Assembly (NCBI GenBank): GCA_023417655.1
Contig: JAEZFD010000009.1
Coordinates: 1-45,482, forward strand
Source of the DNA: Planctomycetota bacterium
GTDB taxonomy: Bacteria; Planctomycetota; Planctomycetia; Planctomycetales; Planctomycetaceae
Direction of reading: 5' to 3'
DNA length: 45,482 bases
Numbering within the stretch: the stretch's first letter is position 1; every line of letters starts with the position of its first letter. The notes beneath the pieces were generated by a model. The model was given only the letters and a program-made list of their open reading frames with translations, was not told the origin of the DNA and did no database searches. The position numbers and the translations under genes are program-made. This document shows positions 26,160-33,944 of this stretch, piece after piece.

Positions 26160-26357
26160 TCAATGTTTCTTCAGTGAAGAGAGATCACCGAGCTGGACGA
26201 GGGGAGGACTGACCTGAGAGGCCTCTGGCTGGGCCGGGCAGTTGCCACAGCCGGTACTGCACCCTGAGCCGTGTGACTTGCGAGACCAGAGCGGGCGCAG
26301 CAGTGCCAGAGCCGCCAGTGCGACGCACAATAACGCGAGTGGTGTTTGCCAGTCCAT
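26160..26357 (-). CDS. FeoB-associated Cys-rich membrane protein
   Basis: A 65-residue protein with one N-terminal transmembrane helix (about residues 5-22, PLALLCVALAALALL) and then a Cys cluster, G-C-S-T-G-C-G-N-C-P, at about 32-41. This is the arrangement of the short FeoB-associated Cys-rich family that follows feoB in many bacteria. ATG 26357 has AGGAGG six bases upstream. It lies 182 bases after feoB on the same strand. The Cys cluster could bind iron or another metal at the membrane. Confidence 0.8.
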   Translation of the reverse strand: MDWQTPLALLCVALAALALLRPLWSRKSHGSGCSTGCGNCPAQPEASQVSPPLVQLGDLSSLKKH

Positions 26358-26539
26358 CTCAGCCTCCTCGACACTGAAGTTCAGGACACGGAAGCTCGTG
26401 ACACTGAATTCAGTCTGCAGCGTATCAGTTCATTCTACCCTGAAGACTCTTCCAGTCGGGGGTAAGAATTCAGGAAATGAGAGTTCTCCTCTTCCCTGTC
26501 CTCTGGGAAGGTTTCTCGAATGGGCTGTTCCGGTGTGGG

Positions 26540-28840
26540 CTATGCAGCGAGGAGTGCGGTCCCGATCTGGTAGACGAGGAATGCGCCGGCATAGGCCAAG
26601 GCTGTCATATAGACAAATGTGAAGATGGGCCAGCCCCAGCTGTTTGTTTCGCGGCGAATGATCATCAGGGTTGCTCCACACTGAGCACACAGGGCGAAGA
26701 ACACCATGATCGACAGGGCCACCGGAAGTGTCATCAATGGCCGGCCATCCGGCCAGGTCGCTGACTGCAGAGTGCCGATCAGTCCCTGGTCGGCTTCATC
26801 GACTTCTCCGCCGAGACTGAAGATCGTTCCCATCGTTGCGATGATCACTTCCCGGGCGGGGAACGAGGCTAACGCACCAATCCCGAGTCGCCAGTCCCAG
26901 CCCAGCGGCTTCACGGCGGGCTCAATCGCTTTTCCGGCCTGCCCCAGCAAGCTGCCTCGCAGCAGTTCGCCGCTGACTTCGTTGAGACGCTCGGTCGTCT
27001 CGTCTGCCTGTACGGTGAGGGCTTCCAGCTCCGCTGACAGTACCGCACGTGGGGCGGCATTCGCGGCTGTCTCCTCCAGCTCATCAAGTTCCGCCTGCTT
27101 CTGTTCCACCAGCTCCGTTTGCTGAGCCAGCGTCTCCTGCAGCTGATGCTGCTCGGCGTGATCGCCCGGGAAGTATCCGGCGGCCCAGATCAATACTGTC
27201 ACGCAGAAGATCAAAGTTCCGGCGCGAACGAGAAACGCTTTCGCCCGATCGAAGACACGGTCAAACACAATGCGAGGCGATGGCCATTTGTATTCCGGCA
27301 GTTCCATGACGAACGGCGGGGTTTCGCCTTTGAACCACGTCTTCTTCAGGATCCATGCGACCGGAATCGCGACCAGTGCGCCGAGAGCCTGGAACAGAAA
27401 CAGAACGAGCCCCTGCAGCCCGACATAGCCCCCCCACCATGTGACGGCCGGGACGAAGGCATTCACCATCAGCACATAGACCGGCAGACGCGCAGAACAG
27501 CTCATCAGCGGAGCCACGAGAATCGTGACCATCCGGTCCCGGCGGTTCTCGATTGTTCGGGTTGCCATGATGCCGGGGATAGCACAGGCAAACGACGACA
27601 TGAGCGGCAGAAACGATTTTCCGCTCAGCCCCACTTTTGTCATCAGCTTATCCATCAGGAAGGCAGCGCGGGCCATATACCCACAGTCTTCCAGAATGGC
27701 AATGAAGAAGAATAACAGGACGATCTGTGGCAGGAAGATGACAACCGAACCGACACCGGCAATCAGACCGTCAACGATCAGGCTGCGGAGTGTTCCCGGC
27801 GCCATGGCGGAGATGACGGAATCGGAGATGGCTCCCTGAACGGATTCAACGGCCTCCATCGCCGGTCCCGCCCAGGTATAAATCGACTGAAAGATCACAA
27901 ACATCAGCAGGACGAAGAAACCGAGTCCCCAGACTTTATGAGTGAGAACTTTGTCGATTTTGTCACTTGCCGTCAGCTGCTCTGGCCCTGCGGTTCGTTG
28001 GACCACGCCATCGAGTGTCTGACGAATCCAGCCATAGCGGACCTTCGTTTCGACCATCGGGACGCGACAACCGGCGGCCTGAAGTCTGGCACGGCTTTGT
28101 GCCAACCATTCGGTAATATCGCCGGTGATATTGAGTACAGCAAGGTGCTCCGCCGCGCCATGAACATCCAGCAGCATCCGCTCACGGAGAAAGGCAGGCA
28201 CATCTGGCTGCCCTTGCTCTGCGAGCCACTGCTCGAGCCGCGTCGATTCCTCGTAGAACGCTGGCGGGAATAACTTCGGAGCGGCTGTAGGCGCCTGCCC
28301 CACGATGCGAATGATGGCTTCACGGACTTCGTTGAGTCCCCGTCGTTGATGGGCGGAGGTCAAAACGATATCGACACCGAGTCGCGATTTCAGCTGTTCG
28401 GCGTTGATTTTGATGCCGTTTCGCTCCGCGATGTCCTGCATGTTGAGAACCAGCAGAATTGGTAATCCGAGATCGCGCAGCTGCGTGTAAAGATAAAGAT
28501 TTCGTTCGAGATTACTGGCGTCGACGATGCAGACAACGGCATCGAGCTTCGGGACTTCGCGATTTCTTCCCAACAGGACATCGACAGAGACCATCTCGTC
28601 GGCAGAACGGGGAGCCAGACTATATGTCCCTGGCAGGTCGACGACTTGCACATCATGCCCCGCGTGCTGGAATCGGCCGATTTTCTTTTCGACCGTCACC
28701 CCGGGGAAGTTGCCGATGCGGGCCTTGCCCCCGGTTAATCCGTTGAACAGGGTGCTCTTCCCAGTGTTCGGATTGCCGATCAGAGCGATGGACAATGTAC
28801 GAGAAGCAGAAGCAACAGCGGGAGGGGGCTGAGTGGACAT
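26540..28840 (-). CDS. feoB: Ferrous iron transport protein B (FeoB)
   Basis: A 766-residue Fe(II) transporter of the inner membrane. The N-terminal G domain has G1 G-N-P-N-T-G-K-S-T (22-30), the G2-like G-N-F-P-G-V-T (43-49), G3 D-L-P-G (68-71) and G4 N-M-Q-D (133-136). The membrane part contains the Feo core with S-C-S-A-R-L-P-V-Y and the gate-like segments S-F-A-C-A-I-P-G-I-M-A-T-R. Between the last membrane helices is a charged insertion predicted to be coiled coil (L-A-Q-Q-T-E-L-V-E-Q-K-Q-A-E-L-D). Two feoA genes precede it and a Cys-rich protein follows, forming a probable operon. ATG 28840 lacks a clear Shine-Dalgarno, which fits translational coupling or a leaderless-like start. Confidence 0.97.
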   Translation of the reverse strand: MSTQPPPAVASASRTLSIALIGNPNTGKSTLFNGLTGGKARIGNFPGVTVEKKIGRFQHAGHDVQVVDLPGTYSLAPRSADEMVSVDVLLGRNREVPKLDAVVCIVDASNLERNLYLYTQLRDLGLPILLVLNMQDIAERNGIKINAEQLKSRLGVDIVLTSAHQRRGLNEVREAIIRIVGQAPTAAPKLFPPAFYEESTRLEQWLAEQGQPDVPAFLRERMLLDVHGAAEHLAVLNITGDITEWLAQSRARLQAAGCRVPMVETKVRYGWIRQTLDGVVQRTAGPEQLTASDKIDKVLTHKVWGLGFFVLLMFVIFQSIYTWAGPAMEAVESVQGAISDSVISAMAPGTLRSLIVDGLIAGVGSVVIFLPQIVLLFFFIAILEDCGYMARAAFLMDKLMTKVGLSGKSFLPLMSSFACAIPGIMATRTIENRRDRMVTILVAPLMSCSARLPVYVLMVNAFVPAVTWWGGYVGLQGLVLFLFQALGALVAIPVAWILKKTWFKGETPPFVMELPEYKWPSPRIVFDRVFDRAKAFLVRAGTLIFCVTVLIWAAGYFPGDHAEQHQLQETLAQQTELVEQKQAELDELEETAANAAPRAVLSAELEALTVQADETTERLNEVSGELLRGSLLGQAGKAIEPAVKPLGWDWRLGIGALASFPAREVIIATMGTIFSLGGEVDEADQGLIGTLQSATWPDGRPLMTLPVALSIMVFFALCAQCGATLMIIRRETNSWGWPIFTFVYMTALAYAGAFLVYQIGTALLAA

Positions 28841-28914
28841 GGCGGGAAATCAACTGCTGGGAGGATGGAGGGGGGGGCGTGACGTTGCGAGGTCTCGCGG
28901 TTGTGTCCGCAGGT

Positions 28915-29154
28915 TCAGCGGGTGGGAGTCTTGAGATTGACTGACACTCGCTGCGCTTCCGACTTGCGGAGTGAGAGACGATACCCCCGAATCGAATATT
29001 CGACCGGATCACCCAGTGGAGCGAACCCGACGACCGAAATCTCTTCCCCTTCGGTCAGACCCATTTCCATCAGACGAACGGCGACCGCATCATCTCCTGT
29101 GACATCGAGGATTTCCGCGTGTTGTCCCACAACGTTCAGATCAGCCAGAGTCAT
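28915..29154 (-). CDS. feoA: FeoA-domain protein, copy 1
   Basis: A 79-residue cytoplasmic protein with the SH3-like FeoA fold: L-M-E-M-G-L-T-E-G-E-E-I-S-V-V-G-F-A-P-L-G-D-P, then Y-S-I-R-G-Y-R-L-S-L-R-K-S-E-A, the canonical ending of the family. FeoA binds FeoB and is needed for Fe(II) uptake. It lies 74 bases upstream of feoB and 166 bases downstream of the second feoA gene, all on one strand. Confidence 0.93.
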   Translation of the reverse strand: MTLADLNVVGQHAEILDVTGDDAVAVRLMEMGLTEGEEISVVGFAPLGDPVEYSIRGYRLSLRKSEAQRVSVNLKTPTR

Positions 29155-29320
29155 GTCTCACTTACCATTTATCCCGAAGGTCTACCGGGGATTTCAGTCA
29201 GAGGGAAAACATTGAATGACGGCAGGGAATGTCTTGAGAAGGCGTCGGCCGTGAAGCTTGGCTCTTCTTGGGGACGGGCATGCGCAGCGCTCGCGGAGGC
29301 TTATTGTGCGTCTCTGCTGG

Positions 29321-29572
29321 TCAGGCCACTTCTGAAGAGGCCGAATGTGAAAGGGCCTCCACGAGAATCATGACCGACGATTCGATGCGCAAGGAGAGGC
29401 GTTGCGTTCCAATCCCGATCAGACAGGGAGTGCCTCCCTTCACCAGGCGGACGACAACCCCCTCACGCAGCCCTAATTCAGCGAGACGGTGTCGCCAGTC
29501 GTCGGGAGCATCCACCTCGACCACGCGACCGGCCTGCCCCGTCTCCAGTGTCTCGAGCGGAATCGCATCCAT
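29321..29572 (-). CDS. feoA: FeoA-domain protein, copy 2 (first gene of the operon)
   Basis: An 83-residue FeoA-like protein: R-L-A-E-L-G-L-R-E-G-V-V-V-R-L-V-K-G-G-T-P, then G-T-Q-R-L-S-L-R-I-E-S-S. ATG 29572 is used, the first standard start; the frame is open to TTG 29587. It differs clearly from copy 1, so the two are separate paralogues, an arrangement seen in other Feo operons. The start lies within or just beside the inverted-repeat region at 29581-29624. Confidence 0.9.
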   Translation of the reverse strand: MDAIPLETLETGQAGRVVEVDAPDDWRHRLAELGLREGVVVRLVKGGTPCLIGIGTQRLSLRIESSVMILVEALSHSASSEVA

Positions 29573-29580
29573 TACGGAAC

Positions 29581-29624
29581 GTCTCAATTCGCAGAAAGTT
29601 ACAACTTTTGAGACAACGTCTCAA
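29581..29624. promoter_or_regulatory. Repeated half-sites upstream of feoA, possible metal-regulator operator
   Basis: TTGAGAC (29608-29614) and GTCTCAA (29618-29624) form a perfect inverted repeat with spacer AAC. A third copy, GTCTCAA, lies at 29581-29587, right by the feoA start. A second, overlapping palindrome, AAAGTT AC AACTTT, occupies 29595-29608. The cluster lies between the divergent feo operon and the cation-efflux gene. A DtxR/MntR- or Fur-type regulator is an attractive guess, but the sites do not match the classical boxes I know. Confidence 0.5.
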
Positions 29625-29814
29625 CAAGATCATTATAGCGGTCAGACCAGACTCTGGAAACAGTCCTGACCAAACGGCATTTACAATGGGCGGAGGATCC
29701 TGTGAGAATTCCGGTCTGTCGGCCCTGGTTCCTGCTTTCGTGCTTCGCCGTCGTCGGGTCGCCAGGAATGCGGACTCCGGCGCGACGCCCCAGATACTCA
29801 GAATCTCGAGACGA

Positions 29815-30717
29815 ATGACAACGGCGATGGAGAAGGATTTGTACCGGGAGGTCACGCAGGCGGCGGTGCTGGGGCTGTTCGTGAATCTGGCATTAGGAGC
29901 GATCAAGCTCGCAGGGGGCCTAATTGGGAACTCGTTCGCACTGATCGTGGATTCAATTAATTCACTCGGCGATGCGTTCGTCACGATCGTCGTTCTGGTG
30001 GCCCTGCGAGTGGCCCAACGTCCCCCGGACAGCAAGCATCCCTATGGGCACAGTCGAGCGGAAGGGATTGCCGCAACCAACGTCGCGGTGGTCATTATCT
30101 TCTCGGCTCTGATGATGGGCTGGGAAGCAATTCAGCGTTTCCACATCAGTCACCCGATCCCCCCGATGTGGACTCTCTGGATTGCTGCAGGCAATGTGGC
30201 GATCAAGGAAGCCTTGTATCACTACAAGCTGGCTGTGGGACGTCGAACGGGGTCAGCGGCCATGATTGCAAATGCCTGGGATCACCGTTCCGATGCCCTC
30301 TGCTCATTTGCCGTGCTGATCGGCCTGGGACTGGTTCGCTGGGGTGGTACCGAATGGCTCTGGGCGGATGAAGCGGCCTCTCTGGTCGTGGTATGTGCCA
30401 TCATCTGGTCGGGCGTCATGCTGTTCCGCCACAGTGCCAGCGAACTGATGGACGCTCAGGCGGGCGAAGATCTGGTCGAGCAGATTCGTGCGACGGCCTT
30501 GTCAGTTCCCGGGGTTCAGGGAGTTGAGAAACTCTGGGTGCGGAAGTCCGGGTTGGAATTCTTTGCGGACATCCACATCGAGGTCGATCCGCTGATGACC
30601 GTCGCAGCAGGGCACGAAATCGGCCATGTCGTAAAGGATCGACTGGTGGGAACCTTTCATGCCCTCACTGACGTTCTCGTCCATCTCGAGCCAAGTGAGT
30701 GCCCACGAGAGACATGA
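29815..30717 (+). CDS. Cation diffusion facilitator, probably Mn(II)/Fe(II) exporter
   Basis: A 300-residue CDF protein with six expected helices and a C-terminal cytoplasmic ferredoxin-like domain (about 210-295). ATG 29815 begins MTTAMEKD; the frame is open upstream to 29548 but crosses the promoter region. The transport site reads D46-x-x-N49-x-x-x-D53 in helix 2 and D156-x-x-x-D160 in helix 5, so N-D-D-D. Zinc exporters have His in two of these places, and the N-D-D-D set is known from the manganese exporter MntE. It is divergent from feoA-feoB, which suggests Mn/Fe balance. Substrate choice is an inference from these residues. Confidence 0.9.
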   Translation: MTTAMEKDLYREVTQAAVLGLFVNLALGAIKLAGGLIGNSFALIVDSINSLGDAFVTIVVLVALRVAQRPPDSKHPYGHSRAEGIAATNVAVVIIFSALMMGWEAIQRFHISHPIPPMWTLWIAAGNVAIKEALYHYKLAVGRRTGSAAMIANAWDHRSDALCSFAVLIGLGLVRWGGTEWLWADEAASLVVVCAIIWSGVMLFRHSASELMDAQAGEDLVEQIRATALSVPGVQGVEKLWVRKSGLEFFADIHIEVDPLMTVAAGHEIGHVVKDRLVGTFHALTDVLVHLEPSECPRET

Positions 30718-30756
30718 TTATCGGCCTTATGAAGCGAGACTGCGAACAAGGCAGCG

Positions 30757-30835
30757 ATTGGGACCGCGTGAGATTGGGACTGCGTGAGATTGGGACTGCG
30801 TGAGATTGGGACCGCGTGAGATGGGACCGCGTGAG
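30757..30835. repeat. Tandem repeat, five copies of a 16-bp unit
   Basis: The unit ATTGGGAC[C/T]GCGTGAG occurs at 30757-30772, 30773-30788, 30789-30804 and 30805-30820, with a 15-base copy at 30821-30835 and a partial one after it. It lies between the convergent CDF gene (ends 30717) and DUF1549/1553 gene (ends 30875). It may be a slippage-prone minisatellite. Confidence 0.9.
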
Positions 30836-30874
30836 ATGGGTGATGCCGGAGGTCAGATCAAACAGCAATATGCG

Positions 30875-33076
30875 CTAACGGTTCAGCACAAACTCACTGC
30901 TGTTGAGATATGCCCAGTAAAGGTCTTTAAAGCCTTCAGCAAACGCGACCTGTACCGGCACATTGCGATCCACCCGCTGCTTGACCGTACGGTGCAGCAT
31001 CTCGCGGATCTCGGCGAGCTCTGCCGACGACGGGTAACGTGAGAGGGCAGCGAGTGACAGCTGCCGGATTCGCTCGTTCTCTCCCAGACGGCGGTTTTGA
31101 AGAATCTCAATGAGCGCCGCATTAGACTCAAGGTCGGTGGCCTGCTGCACAAGGTCGCCATTCATCATGACGAGAGCCTGCGGCAAGGTGCCGTCGAACG
31201 TACTCTGTTCGTTGTTCTCTTCGGTGTCGACGGATGTGTAAAACCGGGAGAGCCACTGTTCCCGTTGTTGAGCGGTTTCTCGGGTGAAGAGTGATTCAGG
31301 CGGCTTGCCTGCGGCCACGGTCAGTGAATCATAGAGCTGCTCAGCCGTTAATGGTTTCACATACATGCGGCTGAACAGAGGCTGTTCGCCGGCTTCGGGG
31401 GAGTCGACATTTGATCGACGGGGAAGCTCGCTGCTCAGCTGATAGGCATCCGACAGGCAGATGCAGCGGATCAGACGCTTCACGTCATAATTGCTTTCGA
31501 CGAATGCAGCGGTCAGACCTTCGAGAAGTTCCGGGTGACTGACGGGCGTCTGCGGTCCCATGTCATCCAGCGGGATCGTGAAGCCATAGCCAAACAGCTG
31601 GGCCCATGTTCGATTGATGAAGGCTCTGGCGGGTTGCGGACGGGATTCCAGAAACAGCAGTTCCGCCAGCTGATCCCGTAGCGGACGAGTCTGTTCCGTC
31701 ATGACCTCGACGCCACCGTACTGCGGATAAGCGACCTGCATCACCCCGCGAAGTGTCTCATAGAAAGTCGGCCCGAACCTGTCCTGATTGACAAGTTCGC
31801 GGACGTGTTCCGTCTTCCCCGTCTGCGGGTTGAACCGCATGGATTCTTTAATACTGGTCTGCTGGAAGAACGCATTCAGCTGCCAGAACTGGGCCTGTTC
31901 CCAGCTTTTCACATCGGGGTGCGTATGGCACTGGGCACACTGAATCTGCTGGCACAGCAGAATCCGTGAGGCAATCGCCGTCGCAGGGACTGCCTGATTG
32001 TTCAGATGAGCAAGTAGAAAGTTGGACGGCCCCTGCTCCTCTGTGCCGACGGCTGCGATCAGTTCCTCCACCGTTTCTCGCCACGAGCGGTTCTCACGAA
32101 ACTGACGGCTCAGCCATGCAAACAACTGTTCCCGACTGATTCGCTCATCACGCGACCGTCCGACGAGAAGGTTCGTCCAGACTGACGCTTGAGCATGAGC
32201 AAATGAAGGTGACTGCAGCAGCTGATCGACCAGCTCGGTTCGTTTCTCTGCATGGTTCGACTTCAGGAAGTCTTCGGCTTCCTGAACCGTGGGGATGCGA
32301 CCTGCCAGGTCCAGATAAACCCGGCGGACCCATTCAGCGTCGCTTGACCGGCCAACTGGTTGAATTCCGGCCGCGGCATAACTTCGCTCAAGTTCGTGAT
32401 TGATGAACGCCACAAGCCCGACGTCGGTCGTCGGAGGTGCTGGGGGAGATCCCGCAAGCGATGCGGCGGAGGGCGAAGGAGTCGATGAAGGTCGCGCTGG
32501 ATTCGGTTGGCTTGGACTTTGATGGACCCGTGGCAAGGTGATCTCTGGGATGACAGGTGATCCCTGCTGTGCCATTGCAGGTAAATGCGCTGGAGGAGCA
32601 TCGACCTCCGTGGTTACTGGAGCTCTCCCTGAATTCTCATCCGCCGAAGGAGTCATCTGCGAGGCCAGTGACCCCGAGCCATCGCGTTGCGAATTCTCCG
32701 GCCAGACGGCCACTATGGTCGTTACGGCAAGTAGCAAACCACCTGCAAGCAGGCTCAGCTTTAAACCCCGATTGCTGGGGAAAAAGGGAGCCCAGGTCGG
32801 CTTTGTCTTTTGCCTCGTGCTGACAGGGGGGCGAGCTGAAACCGAACTTGTACCAAGCGTATCGTGTTCAACGGCGGTTGTGAGTTCCTCTGCACCGGCG
32901 CCTGCGGCATCCCAGAAGAGTTCACCATGCAGACTCAGGGCTTCAACATACAGCCGCAGTGCTTCAGGATCAGAGAGGACCAGCTTTTCCAGAGTTGCAA
33001 CATCCTTCTCAGTGGCCAGCCCTTCATGCAGGGCCTCCACGAGCTGAATCAGATGTTGACGTTCCGAAGGCTTCAC
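30875..33076 (-). CDS. DUF1549/DUF1553 protein with anti-sigma-like N-terminus
   Basis: A 733-residue single-pass membrane protein. Residues 1-60 form a cytoplasmic helical module (L-S-D-P-E-A-L-R-L-Y-V-E-A-L-S-L-H) of the type found at the start of planctomycete FecR/anti-sigma proteins, including the one encoded at 5617. A transmembrane helix spans about 105-124 and a Pro/Ser-rich linker 150-216. DUF1549 follows, with C-A-Q-C-H at 380-384 inside a C-Q-Q-I-Q-C-A-Q-C-H-T-H-P stretch, then DUF1553 to the end (Y-W-A-Y-L-N-S-S-E-F). The CxxCH may bind heme. The ECF sigma gene ends 57 bases upstream, so this protein may be its sensor. No separate signal peptide is needed given the internal helix. 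Confidence 0.9.
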   Translation of the reverse strand: MKPSERQHLIQLVEALHEGLATEKDVATLEKLVLSDPEALRLYVEALSLHGELFWDAAGAGAEELTTAVEHDTLGTSSVSARPPVSTRQKTKPTWAPFFPSNRGLKLSLLAGGLLLAVTTIVAVWPENSQRDGSGSLASQMTPSADENSGRAPVTTEVDAPPAHLPAMAQQGSPVIPEITLPRVHQSPSQPNPARPSSTPSPSAASLAGSPPAPPTTDVGLVAFINHELERSYAAAGIQPVGRSSDAEWVRRVYLDLAGRIPTVQEAEDFLKSNHAEKRTELVDQLLQSPSFAHAQASVWTNLLVGRSRDERISREQLFAWLSRQFRENRSWRETVEELIAAVGTEEQGPSNFLLAHLNNQAVPATAIASRILLCQQIQCAQCHTHPDVKSWEQAQFWQLNAFFQQTSIKESMRFNPQTGKTEHVRELVNQDRFGPTFYETLRGVMQVAYPQYGGVEVMTEQTRPLRDQLAELLFLESRPQPARAFINRTWAQLFGYGFTIPLDDMGPQTPVSHPELLEGLTAAFVESNYDVKRLIRCICLSDAYQLSSELPRRSNVDSPEAGEQPLFSRMYVKPLTAEQLYDSLTVAAGKPPESLFTRETAQQREQWLSRFYTSVDTEENNEQSTFDGTLPQALVMMNGDLVQQATDLESNAALIEILQNRRLGENERIRQLSLAALSRYPSSAELAEIREMLHRTVKQRVDRNVPVQVAFAEGFKDLYWAYLNSSEFVLNR

Positions 33077-33133
33077 AGTCGTTTAATCCAATGTCTATTT
33101 CTCAGGGCCCGTTCTGCAGCGGCCGGCGATCAT

Positions 33134-33757
33134 TTAATTTTCAAGTCCGGTGGTGAGCTGGCGATGAATGCAATCCAACAGGGCTTTTCGAATCCGCCCT
33201 AATGATTGATAAACCGAATTGGCGGGCCGCCCGAGATTCTCTGCCAGATCTTTCCCTGACAGCCCGGGCTGATAGCGCTGCTGGATCAGTTCCCGATCAG
33301 CGGGCTGCAATTTCTCAAGGCAAAATTGCAAGGCGTCACGACGCCGCTCCTGCGTCTCCGATTGGGCATCAACTTCCTCAGCGACGGCGGCGACGAACTC
33401 GTCTGAAAATGTCAGCTTGTCCCGGCGGAACCGCTGACGGTACTTCAAAATTTCGAATCGCGCGATCTGACGGGCCCAGCTGAGAAAACTCGTCCCGGGA
33501 ACAAACTGATGCATCTTGGCCCAGACGACGAGATTCGTCTCCTGCAGGACTTCTTCTGCTCCATGTACATTCCCCACCTGGGCGAGAATGAACAAATACA
33601 GGCCGCGCTGGTTCAGGGTGAATTGCTGAACAAACTCTTCCCCAGGAACCGGAGGCGATGAAGGCGACGACGGACTTTCGGACTCTGGCGACACCGCAGA
33701 CGTCCTCTCTGTTTCGATGTCCACCGGGAGTCGAATGGTTAAATCATCCCGGGCCAT
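33134..33757 (-). CDS. ECF-type RNA polymerase sigma factor
   Basis: A 207-residue sigma factor. ATG 33757 (MARDDLTIRLPVDIE) is the best start; the frame is open to 33889 but lacks coding character there. A Ser/Pro-rich N-terminal extension (about 20-40) precedes region 2: F-T-L-N-Q-R-G-L-Y-L-F-I-L-A-Q and G-A-E-E-V-L-Q-E-T-N-L-V-V-W, then F-L-S-W-A-R-Q-I-A-R-F-E-I-L-K. Region 4 is C-L-E-K-L-Q-P-A-D-R-E-L-I-Q-Q-R-Y and D-L-A-E-N-L-G-R-P-A-N-S-V-Y-Q-S-L-G-R-I-R. It lies 57 bases before the membrane DUF1549/1553 gene, its probable regulator. Confidence 0.92.
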   Translation of the reverse strand: MARDDLTIRLPVDIETERTSAVSPESESPSSPSSPPVPGEEFVQQFTLNQRGLYLFILAQVGNVHGAEEVLQETNLVVWAKMHQFVPGTSFLSWARQIARFEILKYRQRFRRDKLTFSDEFVAAVAEEVDAQSETQERRRDALQFCLEKLQPADRELIQQRYQPGLSGKDLAENLGRPANSVYQSLGRIRKALLDCIHRQLTTGLEN

Positions 33758-33944
33758 CAACGCCCGGGGCTCTTCCCAAGTCGCTGACTGACCCAGTAAA
33801 GCACAATCTGAACAAAGTGCCCCAACAAAGTGCGATCCACTCGACTCGGCCGGGGCAATTTGCTCGCGTGAACCCGTGCAGCTCGCCAATCAACACGTCA
33901 GACGCGATGAATGGCGTGGCATGCACGGGGAATTATCAGGATCT

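Noticed and set aside
26706..27715. Two overlapping plus-strand frames of 139 and 198 codons.
   Set aside because: They are antisense to feoB, with Ser- or Arg/Gln-rich composition typical of shadow frames.
29478..30035. A 185-codon minus-strand frame overlapping the feoA start and the CDF gene.
   Set aside because: It overlaps two well-supported genes and looks like an antisense shadow (Arg/Thr/Ser-rich).
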